Of a DNA stretch of 64,000 nt, positions 36,336-45,100 are shown piece by piece. The notes beneath the pieces were generated by a model. The model was not told the origin of the DNA. It saw only the letters and a program-made list of their open reading frames with translations, and made no database searches. This stretch comes from Eubacterium limosum. GTDB lineage: Bacteria > Bacillota > Clostridia > Eubacteriales > Eubacteriaceae. The translations under genes were made by a program, and so were the position numbers. The stretch spans positions 4,065,157 through 4,129,156 of the forward strand of contig NZ_CP019962.1 of assembly GCF_000807675.2 (NCBI RefSeq). Reading direction: 5' to 3'. How positions within the stretch are numbered: the first letter of the stretch is position 1; each line of letters begins with the position of its first letter.

Positions 36336-38732
36336 TTAAGGTTTAAAGGTCACGCTGATCTCACTGCCCTTATCGACAACGGTTCCCGCCGCCGGGGACT
36401 GCTCGGCGGCAAAGCCGGAGCCAGTGACCTTGAGGTTGAGGCCAAGGCCGGTGACAATCTCGTTGACAGACTGAATGGACATGCCGTTAAGGTCCGGAAC
36501 GGTAACCTTGCCGCCATTCTCACTGCTCTGGGAGCCAATTTCAAGAACCAGCTCTGTATTGGGGTCATAGACACTCTGGGCCGGGAAGCTCTGGGAAATG
36601 ACGGTATCGCCATCGCCTTTTACATCCAGCTTATACTTGATGCCCTTTTCCTCCAGAATCTTAACAGCAAAATCCTTTTCCTGGCCGATCAGGTCTGGCA
36701 CAGTAATGGAGTTCTGCTGGATTTGGGTGTCGCTGTCGGTCTGGCCGCCCATGTAGTCCAGAACCTGCTTCATCAGATTGATGGCAGTCGGCGCGGCGCT
36801 GGTGCCCCCAAAGGCGCTGGGGTCCGGTTCGTCGAGCACCAGAAGAATGGAGTACCGTGGGTCCTCGACCGGAGCGTAACAGAAAAAGGAGGTGACGTAG
36901 TAGGTGCTGTTGTAAGCGCCGTCCACAAATTTTTCGGCTGTACCGGTCTTGCCGCCAATGCTGTAGCCCTCTGCCAGGCTGGCTAAGGTCGAGTTTTCAG
37001 CGACAACATTTTTCATGATATTGCGCATTTCCGCCGAGGTGTCGGAGGAAATGATCTGTTTGGGGCCGTTCAGCTGATTGTTGACATATTCCTGCTGGCT
37101 GCTCCCCTTTCCGATGATGGTCGGGTTCATATAATAACCGTTGTTGACAACACAGTTCAGTGCTGAGAGCAGCTGAATGGGTGTGGTGGCAAGGCCCTGT
37201 CCAAAAGAGAAGGTGGCGTAATCCAGAAGGTTGATCTCGCCGTTTCCGTCAAAGGGTCGGTTGATGATCCCGGCTTCCTCCCCTGGAAGCTCGATGCCTG
37301 TCTGCTTGCCAAAGCCATAGTTATAAACATACTGATAGAACAGCGCCGGGTCCAGCTTCTGAATGATCTGGACCAGCCCTGGGTTACAGGAGTTTGCAAT
37401 GGCTTCTGAAACGGTCTGTGTGCCGTGGGAGCCGGTGCAGTTGACCGTTACGCCGTTAATGTCGATGGAGCCGCTGCAGTACACCTTGGTGTCCGGTGTC
37501 ACCACGCCTTCTTCAAGAGCGCTGGACGCCGTTACAGCTTTAAAGGTCGAACCAGGCTCGTAGATGAAGCTGACCGCTGGGTTTTTCCACATTTCACTGA
37601 GCTGGTCGGCCTTGGATTTGTCCTTGAGGTCGCCTGCGTGCTTCGAGCTGTAGTAGTCGCTGATGGAATAAGGGTCGTTGAGATTGTAATCCGGCTGGGT
37701 GGCCATGGCGATGATCTCGCCGGTTTTGGTATCCATAACAATGGCCGTGCCGCTTTTGGCTTTCCATTCCTCGACAGCGGACTTGAGCCCTCTCTCGGCC
37801 AGCATCTGAATATTGCTGTCGATGGTCAGTGTCAGATCCTGCCCCTGGGTCGGCTCCTTGATGACCTTTGTCTGCGAGGGGATCTGGTTGCCCTGGGCAT
37901 CCTTCTGGAAATAGATGATGCCGTCGTCACCCTTCAGCTGGTCATTGTAGGAGGATTCGACACCGGTAAGGCCTGTATGGTCCTGCCCGGTAAACCCTAA
38001 AACATAGGAGGCAAAATTGCCGTTGGTGTAATAGCGGCGTTTATCCTCGATGAGCTCAATGCCGTTATAGCTTTTCGTCTCGCCTTTTTCATTTTTAATG
38101 GCCTGGTCCTCTTTAATCTCGCGGGCCAGGGTGTTATCGACCTTGCCCTCAATGAGCACCGCGCTGTTTTCCTTGCGGGTCAGCACTTCATGGGCGTCGT
38201 CATAATCCATGCCCAGCACGCTCACTAATACCTGGGCGGCTGAATCGGGATCTTTGATCTCATCAGGTACCGCGTAGACGGTACCGTCCAGAAAGCTGAC
38301 ACCCTCAGGGATTCCAGCGACGACTTTCTCGCCGTCACCTTTTTTAACTCCGTTTTTCACCTCGACCTTGTCATCCTCAGTCTTGTTGACCTTGTCCAGA
38401 ACCTCCTGGTAATCAAGGTTCAGCTTCTCACTGAGCCCCTTGGCCAGTTTTTCCGGCTCCTTGACCTCCAGCGGGATGACATGGATAGCGGTGGCTGAGG
38501 AGTCCTGTACCAGGATGCGCATGTTGCGGTCATAGATATTCCCCCTCGAGGCTTTTAACGGCACCTCCTCCACCAGCTGATCCACTTGACGCGAGTACTG
38601 GTCGGTGGAGTCGATAATCTGGAGATACATCAGCTTTATTACAAGTATTAAAAATGCAACTGCTAAAATAACAATTGCATAATACATACGGGATTGCTTT
38701 AAATTTTTCTTTTTTTTCTTACGCGCTCTCAT
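36336..38732 (-). CDS. Class B penicillin-binding protein with PASTA domains (SpoVD/FtsI type)
   Basis: 798 residues from ATG 38732 (GAGGG 5 bases upstream; a GTG at 38738 has no spacing to the ribosome site). One membrane helix (about 17-35), a PBP dimerisation domain, then the transpeptidase: SxxK is STFK in EPGSTFKAV, SxN is SCN in ANSCNPG, KTG is in GGKTGTAEK. Two PASTA domains (SITVPDLIGQ..., VTVPDLNGMS...) form the C-terminus. Septal cross-linking enzyme working with FtsW. No sporulation genes are nearby, so the division role is more likely than a spore role. Confidence 0.94.
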   Translation of the reverse strand: MRARKKKKKNLKQSRMYYAIVILAVAFLILVIKLMYLQIIDSTDQYSRQVDQLVEEVPLKASRGNIYDRNMRILVQDSSATAIHVIPLEVKEPEKLAKGLSEKLNLDYQEVLDKVNKTEDDKVEVKNGVKKGDGEKVVAGIPEGVSFLDGTVYAVPDEIKDPDSAAQVLVSVLGMDYDDAHEVLTRKENSAVLIEGKVDNTLAREIKEDQAIKNEKGETKSYNGIELIEDKRRYYTNGNFASYVLGFTGQDHTGLTGVESSYNDQLKGDDGIIYFQKDAQGNQIPSQTKVIKEPTQGQDLTLTIDSNIQMLAERGLKSAVEEWKAKSGTAIVMDTKTGEIIAMATQPDYNLNDPYSISDYYSSKHAGDLKDKSKADQLSEMWKNPAVSFIYEPGSTFKAVTASSALEEGVVTPDTKVYCSGSIDINGVTVNCTGSHGTQTVSEAIANSCNPGLVQIIQKLDPALFYQYVYNYGFGKQTGIELPGEEAGIINRPFDGNGEINLLDYATFSFGQGLATTPIQLLSALNCVVNNGYYMNPTIIGKGSSQQEYVNNQLNGPKQIISSDTSAEMRNIMKNVVAENSTLASLAEGYSIGGKTGTAEKFVDGAYNSTYYVTSFFCYAPVEDPRYSILLVLDEPDPSAFGGTSAAPTAINLMKQVLDYMGGQTDSDTQIQQNSITVPDLIGQEKDFAVKILEEKGIKYKLDVKGDGDTVISQSFPAQSVYDPNTELVLEIGSQSSENGGKVTVPDLNGMSIQSVNEIVTGLGLNLKVTGSGFAAEQSPAAGTVVDKGSEISVTFKP

Positions 38733-38744
38733 TGTCACCCTCGA

Positions 38745-39257
38745 TTATTTAAAAATCGAACGGAGCCAACTGTCGCCCTGGGTGTCCGCTGACGCTCTCT
38801 GTGTATTTTCCATGGTCGTTTCATAGACGTACTGACCGGCAGTGGGCGTGGTCATGCCGTATCCTCTGGCTGTTGCCTCGATGCCGCTCAGGTCATCGGT
38901 GCTGGCCATGATCTGCCCGTTTTTACTGTCGTTGACTGCCTGCTTGTCCTCAAGCTCTGCCTGCATGGTGCGTACTTCCTCGTTCAGCTCTGAAATCATG
39001 GACTGCTGGAACAAAAGGCCGATGCAGACCACAAAAATAAGCACAGCTGCAATCATCAGGTAAGACAAGCCGGTAAGCTCCTTGGATTTGGCGCGGCCGC
39101 GGCGTTTTCGATTGCCTGCTTTTGCGGCTTTTACATTATTTTTTGCTTTTTTATATGACTTTTTGCGGGTGCTGGTCCGTCCCAGGCTTTCACTGGCTGA
39201 AGCAGCATCCAAATTCATGGTATCAGAAATAACCCAACTGTTCTGCATGTTCTCCAT
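38745..39257 (-). CDS. ftsL: FtsL-like septum protein
   Basis: 170 residues from ATG 39257, with AAGGAGC about nine bases upstream; a TTG at 39293 would overlap rsmH. A basic cytoplasmic segment (KKSYKKAKNNVKAAKAGNRK region) precedes one membrane helix (about 65-85) and a short leucine-zipper-like coiled coil (about 88-115). This layout and position between rsmH and the PBP indicate FtsL/DivIC; sequence similarity alone is too low to prove it. Confidence 0.82.
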   Translation of the reverse strand: MENMQNSWVISDTMNLDAASASESLGRTSTRKKSYKKAKNNVKAAKAGNRKRRGRAKSKELTGLSYLMIAAVLIFVVCIGLLFQQSMISELNEEVRTMQAELEDKQAVNDSKNGQIMASTDDLSGIEATARGYGMTTPTAGQYVYETTMENTQRASADTQGDSWLRSIFK

Positions 39258-39276
39258 TTTGATTTTGCTCCTTGTT

Positions 39277-40212
39277 CTATAGCTTTTCTGCAATTCTTAG
39301 TTTAGCGCTTCTGGACCTTCTGTTGGCCTCGATCTCCTCCGGCGCGGGAAGCACCGGCTTGCGCGTAATAATCTTGACTTCCGGCTTTTTCCCACACACG
39401 CAGGTGGGGAACTCCGGTGGACAGGTACAGGGGTTCTGCTTGTCCTTAAAAAAATGCTTGACGATCCGGTCCTCAAGGGAATGGAAGGTAATGATGCACA
39501 TACGCCCTCCGGGCTTCAGTGCTTCGATCCCCGCTGAAAAGGCATCCTCTAAAATGTCCAGCTCATGGTTGACCTCCAGGCGGATGGCCTGAAAGCTTTT
39601 GCGTGCCGGATGCTTTTCTTTGAAGCGCTCTTTGGCCGGGTAGGCGGCCTTGATGAGCTCGCTGAGCTCCAGAGTAGTCTCAATGGGCTTCGTTTCTCTT
39701 TCCTTTATAATGGCGTTTACAATACGGCCGGCAAAACGCTCCTCCCCATAGACCTGCAGCACCTTTTTCAGGCGCTCCGGCGGATAATCGTTGACGACCT
39801 CATAGGCCGACAGCTCTGCCCCGCTGTCCATACGCATGTCTAGTGGGCCGTCATGGTGGTAGGAAAAGCCCCGGGTTTCATCATCAAACTGAAAGGAGGA
39901 AACCCCCAGGTCATAAATGATGCCGTCGATCTGTGAGACACCGGCTTCCCCGAGCACCTCTTTCAGATGAACAAAATTATTTTTGACAAGCTGTTTGCGG
40001 CACGCATAGGGCGCGAGACGTCTGCCCGCGTAGTCCAGAGCAAAATCATCCTGGTCGATACCAATCAGGGTTCCGTCTGCGCTCAGGCTTCTGCAAATCA
40101 GCTCTGAATGGCCGCCGCCGCCCAGAGTACCGTCTACATAGGTACCGTCCGGCCTGATCATCAGTCCGTCAACGGTTTCGTGCAAAAGCACTGTTGTGTG
40201 TGAAAATTCCAA
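39277..40212 (-). CDS. rsmH: 16S rRNA (cytosine(1402)-N(4))-methyltransferase
   Basis: 311 residues. VDGTLGGGGHSELI is the SAM motif; DLGVSSFQFDD, GFSYHHDGPLDMRMD and FHSLEDRIVKHFF are diagnostic. It methylates the decoding site of 16S rRNA. It follows mraZ by 17 bp in the invariant mraZ-rsmH-ftsL order. Confidence 0.97.
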   Translation of the reverse strand: MEFSHTTVLLHETVDGLMIRPDGTYVDGTLGGGGHSELICRSLSADGTLIGIDQDDFALDYAGRRLAPYACRKQLVKNNFVHLKEVLGEAGVSQIDGIIYDLGVSSFQFDDETRGFSYHHDGPLDMRMDSGAELSAYEVVNDYPPERLKKVLQVYGEERFAGRIVNAIIKERETKPIETTLELSELIKAAYPAKERFKEKHPARKSFQAIRLEVNHELDILEDAFSAGIEALKPGGRMCIITFHSLEDRIVKHFFKDKQNPCTCPPEFPTCVCGKKPEVKIITRKPVLPAPEEIEANRRSRSAKLRIAEKL

Positions 40213-40229
40213 AGGCTCCCTCCTTTCTG

Positions 40230-40652
40230 CTAGATTCCCAGCTCTGCCATTTTATCGGCAATATCGCTGACGTCCATATTGTTGTAGTTGTCCCAATTTT
40301 CTGTGTTCCAGATTTCAAGCCGGTTGGAAACCCCAATGATCTTGGTTTCCTTTTCCAGCCGGGCATGCTTTCTGAGGGGCGCGGGAATGGAGATACGCCC
40401 CTGCTTGTCCAGCGCGCACTCGGAGGCGCCGCTGAAAAAGAAACGCGTAAAATCCCGGGCATTCTTATCGGAGATGGGCAGGGTCCTGAGCTTGTTCACA
40501 AAGATCTCCCACTCTTCTGTCGAAAAGACAAAAAGGCAGCAGTCAAGCCCCTTGGTGATGACAAAGTCCTTACCAAGCGCTTCCCTGAATTTGGACGGGA
40601 TGATCAGACGGCCCTTGTCGTCAATATTATGCTCGTATTCACCAAAGAACAT
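40230..40652 (-). CDS. mraZ: Transcriptional regulator MraZ
   Basis: 140 residues from ATG 40652, which gives the family's usual start [15 protein letters not shown]. An in-frame GTG at 40676 after GGGGG is an alternative. Two SpoVT/AbrB-like halves are seen: [16 protein letters not shown] and [16 protein letters not shown]. MraZ controls its own dcw operon by binding TGGG-type repeats at the promoter; such G-rich repeats are present upstream. Confidence 0.95.
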   Translation of the reverse strand: MFFGEYEHNIDDKGRLIIPSKFREALGKDFVITKGLDCCLFVFSTEEWEIFVNKLRTLPISDKNARDFTRFFFSGASECALDKQGRISIPAPLRKHARLEKETKIIGVSNRLEIWNTENWDNYNNMDVSDIADKMAELGI

Positions 40653-40705
40653 GCCAAACGCCACCCTTTCTTCCACTAATCCCCCACTTTATTGGGTCAC
40701 TACAC

Positions 40706-40750
40706 CAATTCTCCCCACATTATACCACAATGCACCACCCAGGGACAAGT
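40706..40750 (-). promoter_or_regulatory. mraZ promoter with G-rich MraZ-box-like repeats
   Basis: The minus strand has an extended -10 TGGTATAAT (40719-40727). Around it are CTGGGTGG, TTGTGG, TGTGGGG and TTGGTG spaced roughly 10-13 bases apart. MraZ binds such repeated TGGGN boxes near its promoter. A weak TTGTCC lies 19 bp upstream of the -10. Confidence 0.6.
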
Positions 40751-40938
40751 TATTACCACCAATCTTAAAAAATTAAATATTTACTTTTGCTCTTTATTTT
40801 AATGATTTTTGGGTATTCCTTAAGCTGAAGTCCGTTTCAACCCACATTACCCCTTGTTCTGCGCGCTTTTTTAGTTTAATATAGTAGGGATCATTCAAAT
40901 ACTTTAACGCTATTAAATTGTAAGGAGTACGTGTATAA

Positions 40939-41208
40939 ATGAGAGCAGTAGTTACGGTCATTGGTAAGGACCGCACAGGAATTATTTACAATGTGTCCAA
41001 AATTCTGGCAGAGAGCAACGCCAACATTGAGGACATCAGCCAAACGGTTATGCAGGACTTTTTCACCATGATCATGCTGGTGGATGTCACCAAAATGACC
41101 TGCGATTTCGCACAGCTTAAGGAAGAGCTGGAAGCGCTCAGCAAGACCATCGGCATGTCGATCCGCATTCAGCATGAAGACATTTTTAATGCCATGCATT
41201 CCATTTAA
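40939..41208 (+). CDS. ACT-domain regulatory protein (UPF0237, GcvR-like)
   Basis: 89 residues forming a single ACT domain: MRAVVTVIGKDRTGIIYNVSKILAE and the following strand. ACT domains bind small ligands, often amino acids. The gene precedes a PFL-family gene by 13 bp, a pair conserved across many Firmicutes and archaea. AAGGAG lies 11 bases before the ATG. Function unknown; a regulatory partner of the next protein is the obvious guess. Confidence 0.93.
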   Translation: MRAVVTVIGKDRTGIIYNVSKILAESNANIEDISQTVMQDFFTMIMLVDVTKMTCDFAQLKEELEALSKTIGMSIRIQHEDIFNAMHSI

Positions 41209-41221
41209 GAGGTGATGCACA

Positions 41222-42580
41222 ATGGCAATGTTTAAAGATGTGCTTGAAACCGTCCGCATGATCGAAAAGGAAAATCTGGATATCCGTACCACTACCATGG
41301 GGATCTCTCTGATGGACTGCATCGACGCCGACGGCGAAAAAGCCCGCCGCAAGATTTACGATAAAATCACCCGAATGGCTGAGCACCTGGTATCCCAGGG
41401 CGAACGCATCGAAACCGAGTTTGGTATCCCGATCGTCAACAAGCGTGTCTCTGTGACACCCATTTCTCTGATCGCTGGGGCCAGCAGCGACACTGACTAT
41501 GTGGCCTACGCCGAAACCTTAGATAAAGCCGCCCACGAAATCGGCGTCAACTTTATCGGCGGGTTCTCTGCGCTGGTGCCCAAGGGCTTTACACGGGGCG
41601 ATCTCAACCTGATCAACTCCATTCCCGAAGCGCTGGCCTGCACCGAACGTGTCTGCTCCTCGGTCAACCTTGGCTCGACCAAAACAGGGATTAACATGGA
41701 TGCGGTTAAAATGATGGGCGAGATTGTCAAACAGACCGCTTACCTCACACGCGACGAGGACTCCATTGGCTGTGCCAAGCTGGTGGTCTTCTGCAACGCG
41801 GTCGAGGACAACCCCTTCATGGCAGGCGCCTACCACGGCATCGGCCAGCCGGACACCGTACTGCACGTGGGTGTCAGCGGACCGGGCGTTGTCAAGAAGG
41901 CTCTCGAAAAACACCAGAACGCCAGCTTTGACGAGATGGCTGAGATCATTAAGAAGACAGCCTTCAAGATCACCCGCGCCGGCCAGCTTGTCGGCACCAC
42001 GGTGGCAGAGCGCCTGGGCGTTCCCTTTGGCATCCTGGACCTCTCTCTGGCCCCAACGCCCGAAATCGGCGACTCGGTTGCCCGCATTCTTGAGGAGATG
42101 GGACTGGAACACTGCGGCGCCCATGGAACCACTGCGGCGCTGGCCATGCTCAACGACGCGGTTAAGAAGGGCGGCATCATGGCCTCCACCTCCGTTGGCG
42201 GCCTGAGCGGCGCTTTTATTCCTGTGAGTGAGGATGAGGGCATGATCGAGGCGGCCTCCATGGGCGCGCTGTCCCTCGACAAGCTGGAAGCCATGACCTG
42301 TGTCTGCTCAGTCGGGCTTGACATGATCGCCATTCCGGGCGATACCCCTGCCGCGACCATCTCCGGCATCATCGCCGACGAAGCGGCCATTGGCATGATC
42401 AACGCCAAAACCACCGCTGTCCGCCTGATCCCGGTATACGGCAAGGGCCTTGGCGAGTCTGCCTCCTTTGGCGGACTGCTGGGTACCGCGCCCATTATGG
42501 CAGTCAATCCCAATGACTGCTCTGTCTTTGTGAACCGCGGCGGCAAAATTCCCGCTCCGATCCACAGCTTTAAAAATTAA
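41222..42580 (+). CDS. PFL-family protein (UPF0210/DUF711)
   Basis: 452 residues, matching the UPF0210 family usually about 450 long. It contains [44 protein letters not shown] and [16 protein letters not shown]. The fold is related to pyruvate formate-lyase-like barrels, but the glycyl-radical site typical of PFL is not evident, and no function is established. It overlaps nothing and follows the ACT gene closely. Codon use is GC-rich at third positions, unlike the AT-rich ends of the window. Confidence 0.92.
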   Translation: MAMFKDVLETVRMIEKENLDIRTTTMGISLMDCIDADGEKARRKIYDKITRMAEHLVSQGERIETEFGIPIVNKRVSVTPISLIAGASSDTDYVAYAETLDKAAHEIGVNFIGGFSALVPKGFTRGDLNLINSIPEALACTERVCSSVNLGSTKTGINMDAVKMMGEIVKQTAYLTRDEDSIGCAKLVVFCNAVEDNPFMAGAYHGIGQPDTVLHVGVSGPGVVKKALEKHQNASFDEMAEIIKKTAFKITRAGQLVGTTVAERLGVPFGILDLSLAPTPEIGDSVARILEEMGLEHCGAHGTTAALAMLNDAVKKGGIMASTSVGGLSGAFIPVSEDEGMIEAASMGALSLDKLEAMTCVCSVGLDMIAIPGDTPAATISGIIADEAAIGMINAKTTAVRLIPVYGKGLGESASFGGLLGTAPIMAVNPNDCSVFVNRGGKIPAPIHSFKN

Positions 42581-42685
42581 TAAAAATCGAACTTAAATTT
42601 AATGGCTGGCCCGTGATAAATGACGAAACACAGGGCGCGACGCCCTTCGTCATTTTCCAGCGGCCAGCAAACAGGGGGAGAAAAC

Positions 42686-42946
42686 ATGGAAGATTTAAAA
42701 GTAGCAGTTTGTGTCTGTACAGAATGTGTGATGAAAGGCGCTATGGACATCATCGAATCCATCGAAAGCTTGAACGATGTTAAGGATGTCCTTGAGCTCT
42801 CACGCGGTATTTATATCGAAACGGTTAAATGTATCGGCGAAGCAAGGCATGGAATGAAATCCCCTATTGTTTCTGTCGGAAATGTCGTGATCGAAAAGGC
42901 AAATACGGAAACTGTGATGGCACAAATTCTTGAAATGACAAAATAA
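42686..42946 (+). CDS. Small four-Cys protein upstream of hydrogenase
   Basis: 86 residues from the ATG at 42686 (GGGGGAG 5-6 bases upstream). Cys residues occur as VCVCTECVMKG (9, 11, 14) and VKCIGE. The pattern recalls a thioredoxin-like [2Fe-2S] ferredoxin or the NuoE C-terminal fold, but spacing is not canonical. It lies 24 bp before the hydrogenase gene, so an electron-transfer or maturation partner role is plausible. I do not recognise a named family. Confidence 0.75.
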   Translation: MEDLKVAVCVCTECVMKGAMDIIESIESLNDVKDVLELSRGIYIETVKCIGEARHGMKSPIVSVGNVVIEKANTETVMAQILEMTK

Positions 42947-42969
42947 TCAAGAAGGAAGTGAATTTGTAA

Positions 42970-44490
42970 ATGAGAGGAATCTACACACCTGTGACCAAAA
43001 TCCGTCGTCAGGTTTTTGCCGCCATCGCCAAGATGGCCTATGAGGGCGGCGATTACGCCAGTAGAGTGGAAGAAATCCCTTTTGAAATTATACCGGGCGA
43101 GGTCGCAAACTACCGCGACAGCGTCTTTAAGGAAAGAGCCATTATCGGGGAGCGCCTGCGTCTCGCCATTGGCCTGCCTTTATACCCAGTCGATCAGCCT
43201 TCCCCCATCTCCAGAGATGTGGAGGAAAGCGCCATCGCTGAAAAGGTCTATGATCCACCGCTGGTTAATGTTATTCCTTTTGCCTGTGACGCCTGTGAGC
43301 CTAAAGCCTTTATGGTGACGGACAACTGCCGGGGCTGTCTGGCACACCCCTGCGTATCGGTCTGTCCGGTAAACGCAGTCTACATGAAGGACGGCAAATC
43401 CCATATTGATAAGGAAAAATGTGTGCGCTGCGGGCGCTGCCGCGAGGCCTGCCCTTACGAGGCCATTGTAAAATATGACCGGCCCTGCGCGGCGGCCTGC
43501 GGCGTAGACGCCATTGAGAGCGATGAGCTGGGACGCGCCAAGATCAATTATGACAAGTGTGTTTCCTGCGGCATGTGCCTGGTCAACTGCCCCTTTGGCG
43601 CCATCGCGGATAAAACCCAGATTTTTCAGCTGATCCACGCCATCAAGGAGGGCGACGAGGTCATTGCTGAGATCGCCCCGGCCTTTGTGGGCCAGTTTGG
43701 CCCTCTGGCAACGCCTGAAAAGATCAAAGAAGCCATTAAGGAGCTGGGCTTTGCCGATGTGGTCGAGGTAGCCCTGGGCGCTGACCTGGGCGCTGTTGAG
43801 GAGGCCCACCACTATGTCAACAAGGTTGTTAAGGGGGACGATCCCTTTATTGGCACCTCCTGCTGCCCGTCCTGGTCTGTCATGGCCAAGACCAAATTTC
43901 CGGAGATCGCCCACTGCATTTCCGGTGAGCTGACCCCAATGGTCGCCACAGCCCGCATTATCAAAAAGGAACACCCCAAATCCCGGATTGTCTTTATCGG
44001 CCCCTGCGCGGCTAAAAAGCTGGAGGCCTCCAGAAAGAGCGTCCGCAGCGACGTGGACTTTGTCATTACCTTTGAGGAGCTCATGGGTATGTTCGTGGCC
44101 AAGGGCATTGAGTTCGGCGACCTTGAGGATGACGGCAAGCTGGACGACGCAACCGCGGCCGGCCGCGGCTACTCTGTGGCCGGTGGTGTGGCAGACGCCA
44201 TCTGCAACGCAGTCCATGACCTCTACCCGGACGTGGATGTCAAGATCGACCGCGCCGAGGGCCTGAAGGAATGCCAGAAAATGCTGAAGCTGGCCCAGGC
44301 CGGCAAGCGTGACGGCTACCTGCTGGAGGGCATGGCCTGCCCGGGCGGCTGTATCGGCGGCGCCGGCACGCTCATGCCGATTAAGAAAGCCGTCACAGCG
44401 GTTACCAAGTTCCAGAAGGAAGCCGACGAAAAACTGGCGACCAAGAGCGCCTATATGTCTGAGCTGAATCTGATGGACGATAAAAAATAA
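42970..44490 (+). CDS. Monomeric [FeFe]-hydrogenase, group B type
   Basis: 506 residues. Ferredoxin-type clusters come first: CRGCLAHPCVSVCP, CVRCGRCREACP and CVSCGMCLVNCP (about 118-210). The H-cluster domain follows with L1 GTSCCPSWSVM, L2 GPCAAKKLE and L3 EGMACPGGCIGGAG. L1 reads TSCCPSW rather than the group A TSCCPGW, and L2 has PCAAKK, both group B features. It interconverts H2 and protons with ferredoxin; in acetogens such enzymes help dispose of or take up reducing power. The preceding small Cys protein is probably in the same operon. No NAD-binding subunits are beside it. Confidence 0.93.
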   Translation: MRGIYTPVTKIRRQVFAAIAKMAYEGGDYASRVEEIPFEIIPGEVANYRDSVFKERAIIGERLRLAIGLPLYPVDQPSPISRDVEESAIAEKVYDPPLVNVIPFACDACEPKAFMVTDNCRGCLAHPCVSVCPVNAVYMKDGKSHIDKEKCVRCGRCREACPYEAIVKYDRPCAAACGVDAIESDELGRAKINYDKCVSCGMCLVNCPFGAIADKTQIFQLIHAIKEGDEVIAEIAPAFVGQFGPLATPEKIKEAIKELGFADVVEVALGADLGAVEEAHHYVNKVVKGDDPFIGTSCCPSWSVMAKTKFPEIAHCISGELTPMVATARIIKKEHPKSRIVFIGPCAAKKLEASRKSVRSDVDFVITFEELMGMFVAKGIEFGDLEDDGKLDDATAAGRGYSVAGGVADAICNAVHDLYPDVDVKIDRAEGLKECQKMLKLAQAGKRDGYLLEGMACPGGCIGGAGTLMPIKKAVTAVTKFQKEADEKLATKSAYMSELNLMDDKK

Positions 44491-44593
44491 AGGCTCTAGA
44501 GCGTATCTTTATAAAATATTTATGCGGTTTGCCAAGCCTTAACACCACCTTCACGCGCAACGTGATATGCTATGTTTAAAGAAGGTGGAAACT

Positions 44594-44713
44594 ATGGCAA
44601 ATCTCTTTTTACTCTTAATTTTATTTTTTACCGGCATCGCAGGCTATTTTGCCGCTTCCCATATCGACAGCTTTATCCGAAAGCTGCGCACTTACGGGTG
44701 GCGCAAGCTGTGA
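44594..44713 (+). CDS. 39-residue single-helix membrane protein
   Basis: ATG at 44594 with AGGTGG five bases upstream, stop TGA at 44711-44713. The product starts MANLFLLLILFFTGIAGYF, one membrane helix (about 3-21), followed by a short basic tail ending GWRKL. It is followed 22 bp later by a terminator. The good ribosome site, helix-plus-basic-tail design and terminator support a real gene. Function unknown. Confidence 0.65.
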   Translation: MANLFLLLILFFTGIAGYFAASHIDSFIRKLRTYGWRKL

Positions 44714-44735
44714 AGTGATCACGTATAATCAAAAA

Positions 44736-44768
44736 GATGACCGTCCGAAACGGGCGGTCATCTTTTTT
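44736..44768 (+). terminator. Terminator formed by REP-like palindrome E
   Basis: GATGACCGTCCG and CGGGCGGTCATC pair around AAA (one G-U), followed by TTTTTT. Palindrome of the same family as those at 5239, 5504, 36290, 46807 and 48513, here in the opposite orientation and behind a plus-strand gene. Confidence 0.93.
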
Positions 44769-44843
44769 GATACTCCCTCCCCGCCCTGGGTATAAACAAA
44801 GCAGAAAGGCATTTATGCCGTTTATTATGAGGAGGAAAACAAA

Positions 44844-45050
44844 ATGACCAAACACACCATAGCAGGCGAATTTGATAAAATAAAAAACAAGCTGCACCGT
44901 AAGGATAAAACCGAGCGTCCCAAAGAGCTGGACGTGGAGGATGTGATTTCAGAAGAAATTGACCTGAATACAGAAGCTGCGGTAAACATCAGCGAGCACA
45001 GCAGCCGTGAACACACAAGCCACCCATCCATTGATGATATGACCCGGTAA
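44844..45050 (+). CDS. Small charged hypothetical protein
   Basis: 68 residues, hydrophilic, with an acidic centre (ELDVEDVISEEIDLNTEA) and a basic N-terminal third. GAGGAGGA lies seven bases before the ATG and a terminator follows the stop. No family recognised, no Cys or membrane helix. Translation signals are convincing. Confidence 0.65.
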   Translation: MTKHTIAGEFDKIKNKLHRKDKTERPKELDVEDVISEEIDLNTEAAVNISEHSSREHTSHPSIDDMTR

Positions 45051-45056
45051 AAACAT

Positions 45057-45094
45057 AAAAAAGCGGGCAGGCCCTCTGGCCTGTCCGCTTTTTA
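45057..45094 (+). terminator. Terminator of the small charged protein gene
   Basis: GCGGGCAGGCC and GGCCTGTCCGC flank CTCT with A and T runs on both sides. The single G-U pair forms on the plus strand, so it primarily serves 44844-45050; it also sits just past the SGNH gene stop. Confidence 0.85.
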
Positions 45095-45100
45095 TTCCCA

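Noticed and set aside
39257-39293. TTG start giving a longer FtsL
   Set aside because: It overlaps rsmH and has no ribosome site, whereas ATG 39257 follows AAGGAGC.
41519-42546. Long minus-strand open frames over the PFL gene
   Set aside because: Antisense shadows of a GC-rich coding region with strong third-position bias in the plus frame.
43180-44217. 345-codon minus-strand open frame
   Set aside because: Antisense to the hydrogenase gene in GC-rich DNA, no recognisable motif and no ribosome site.
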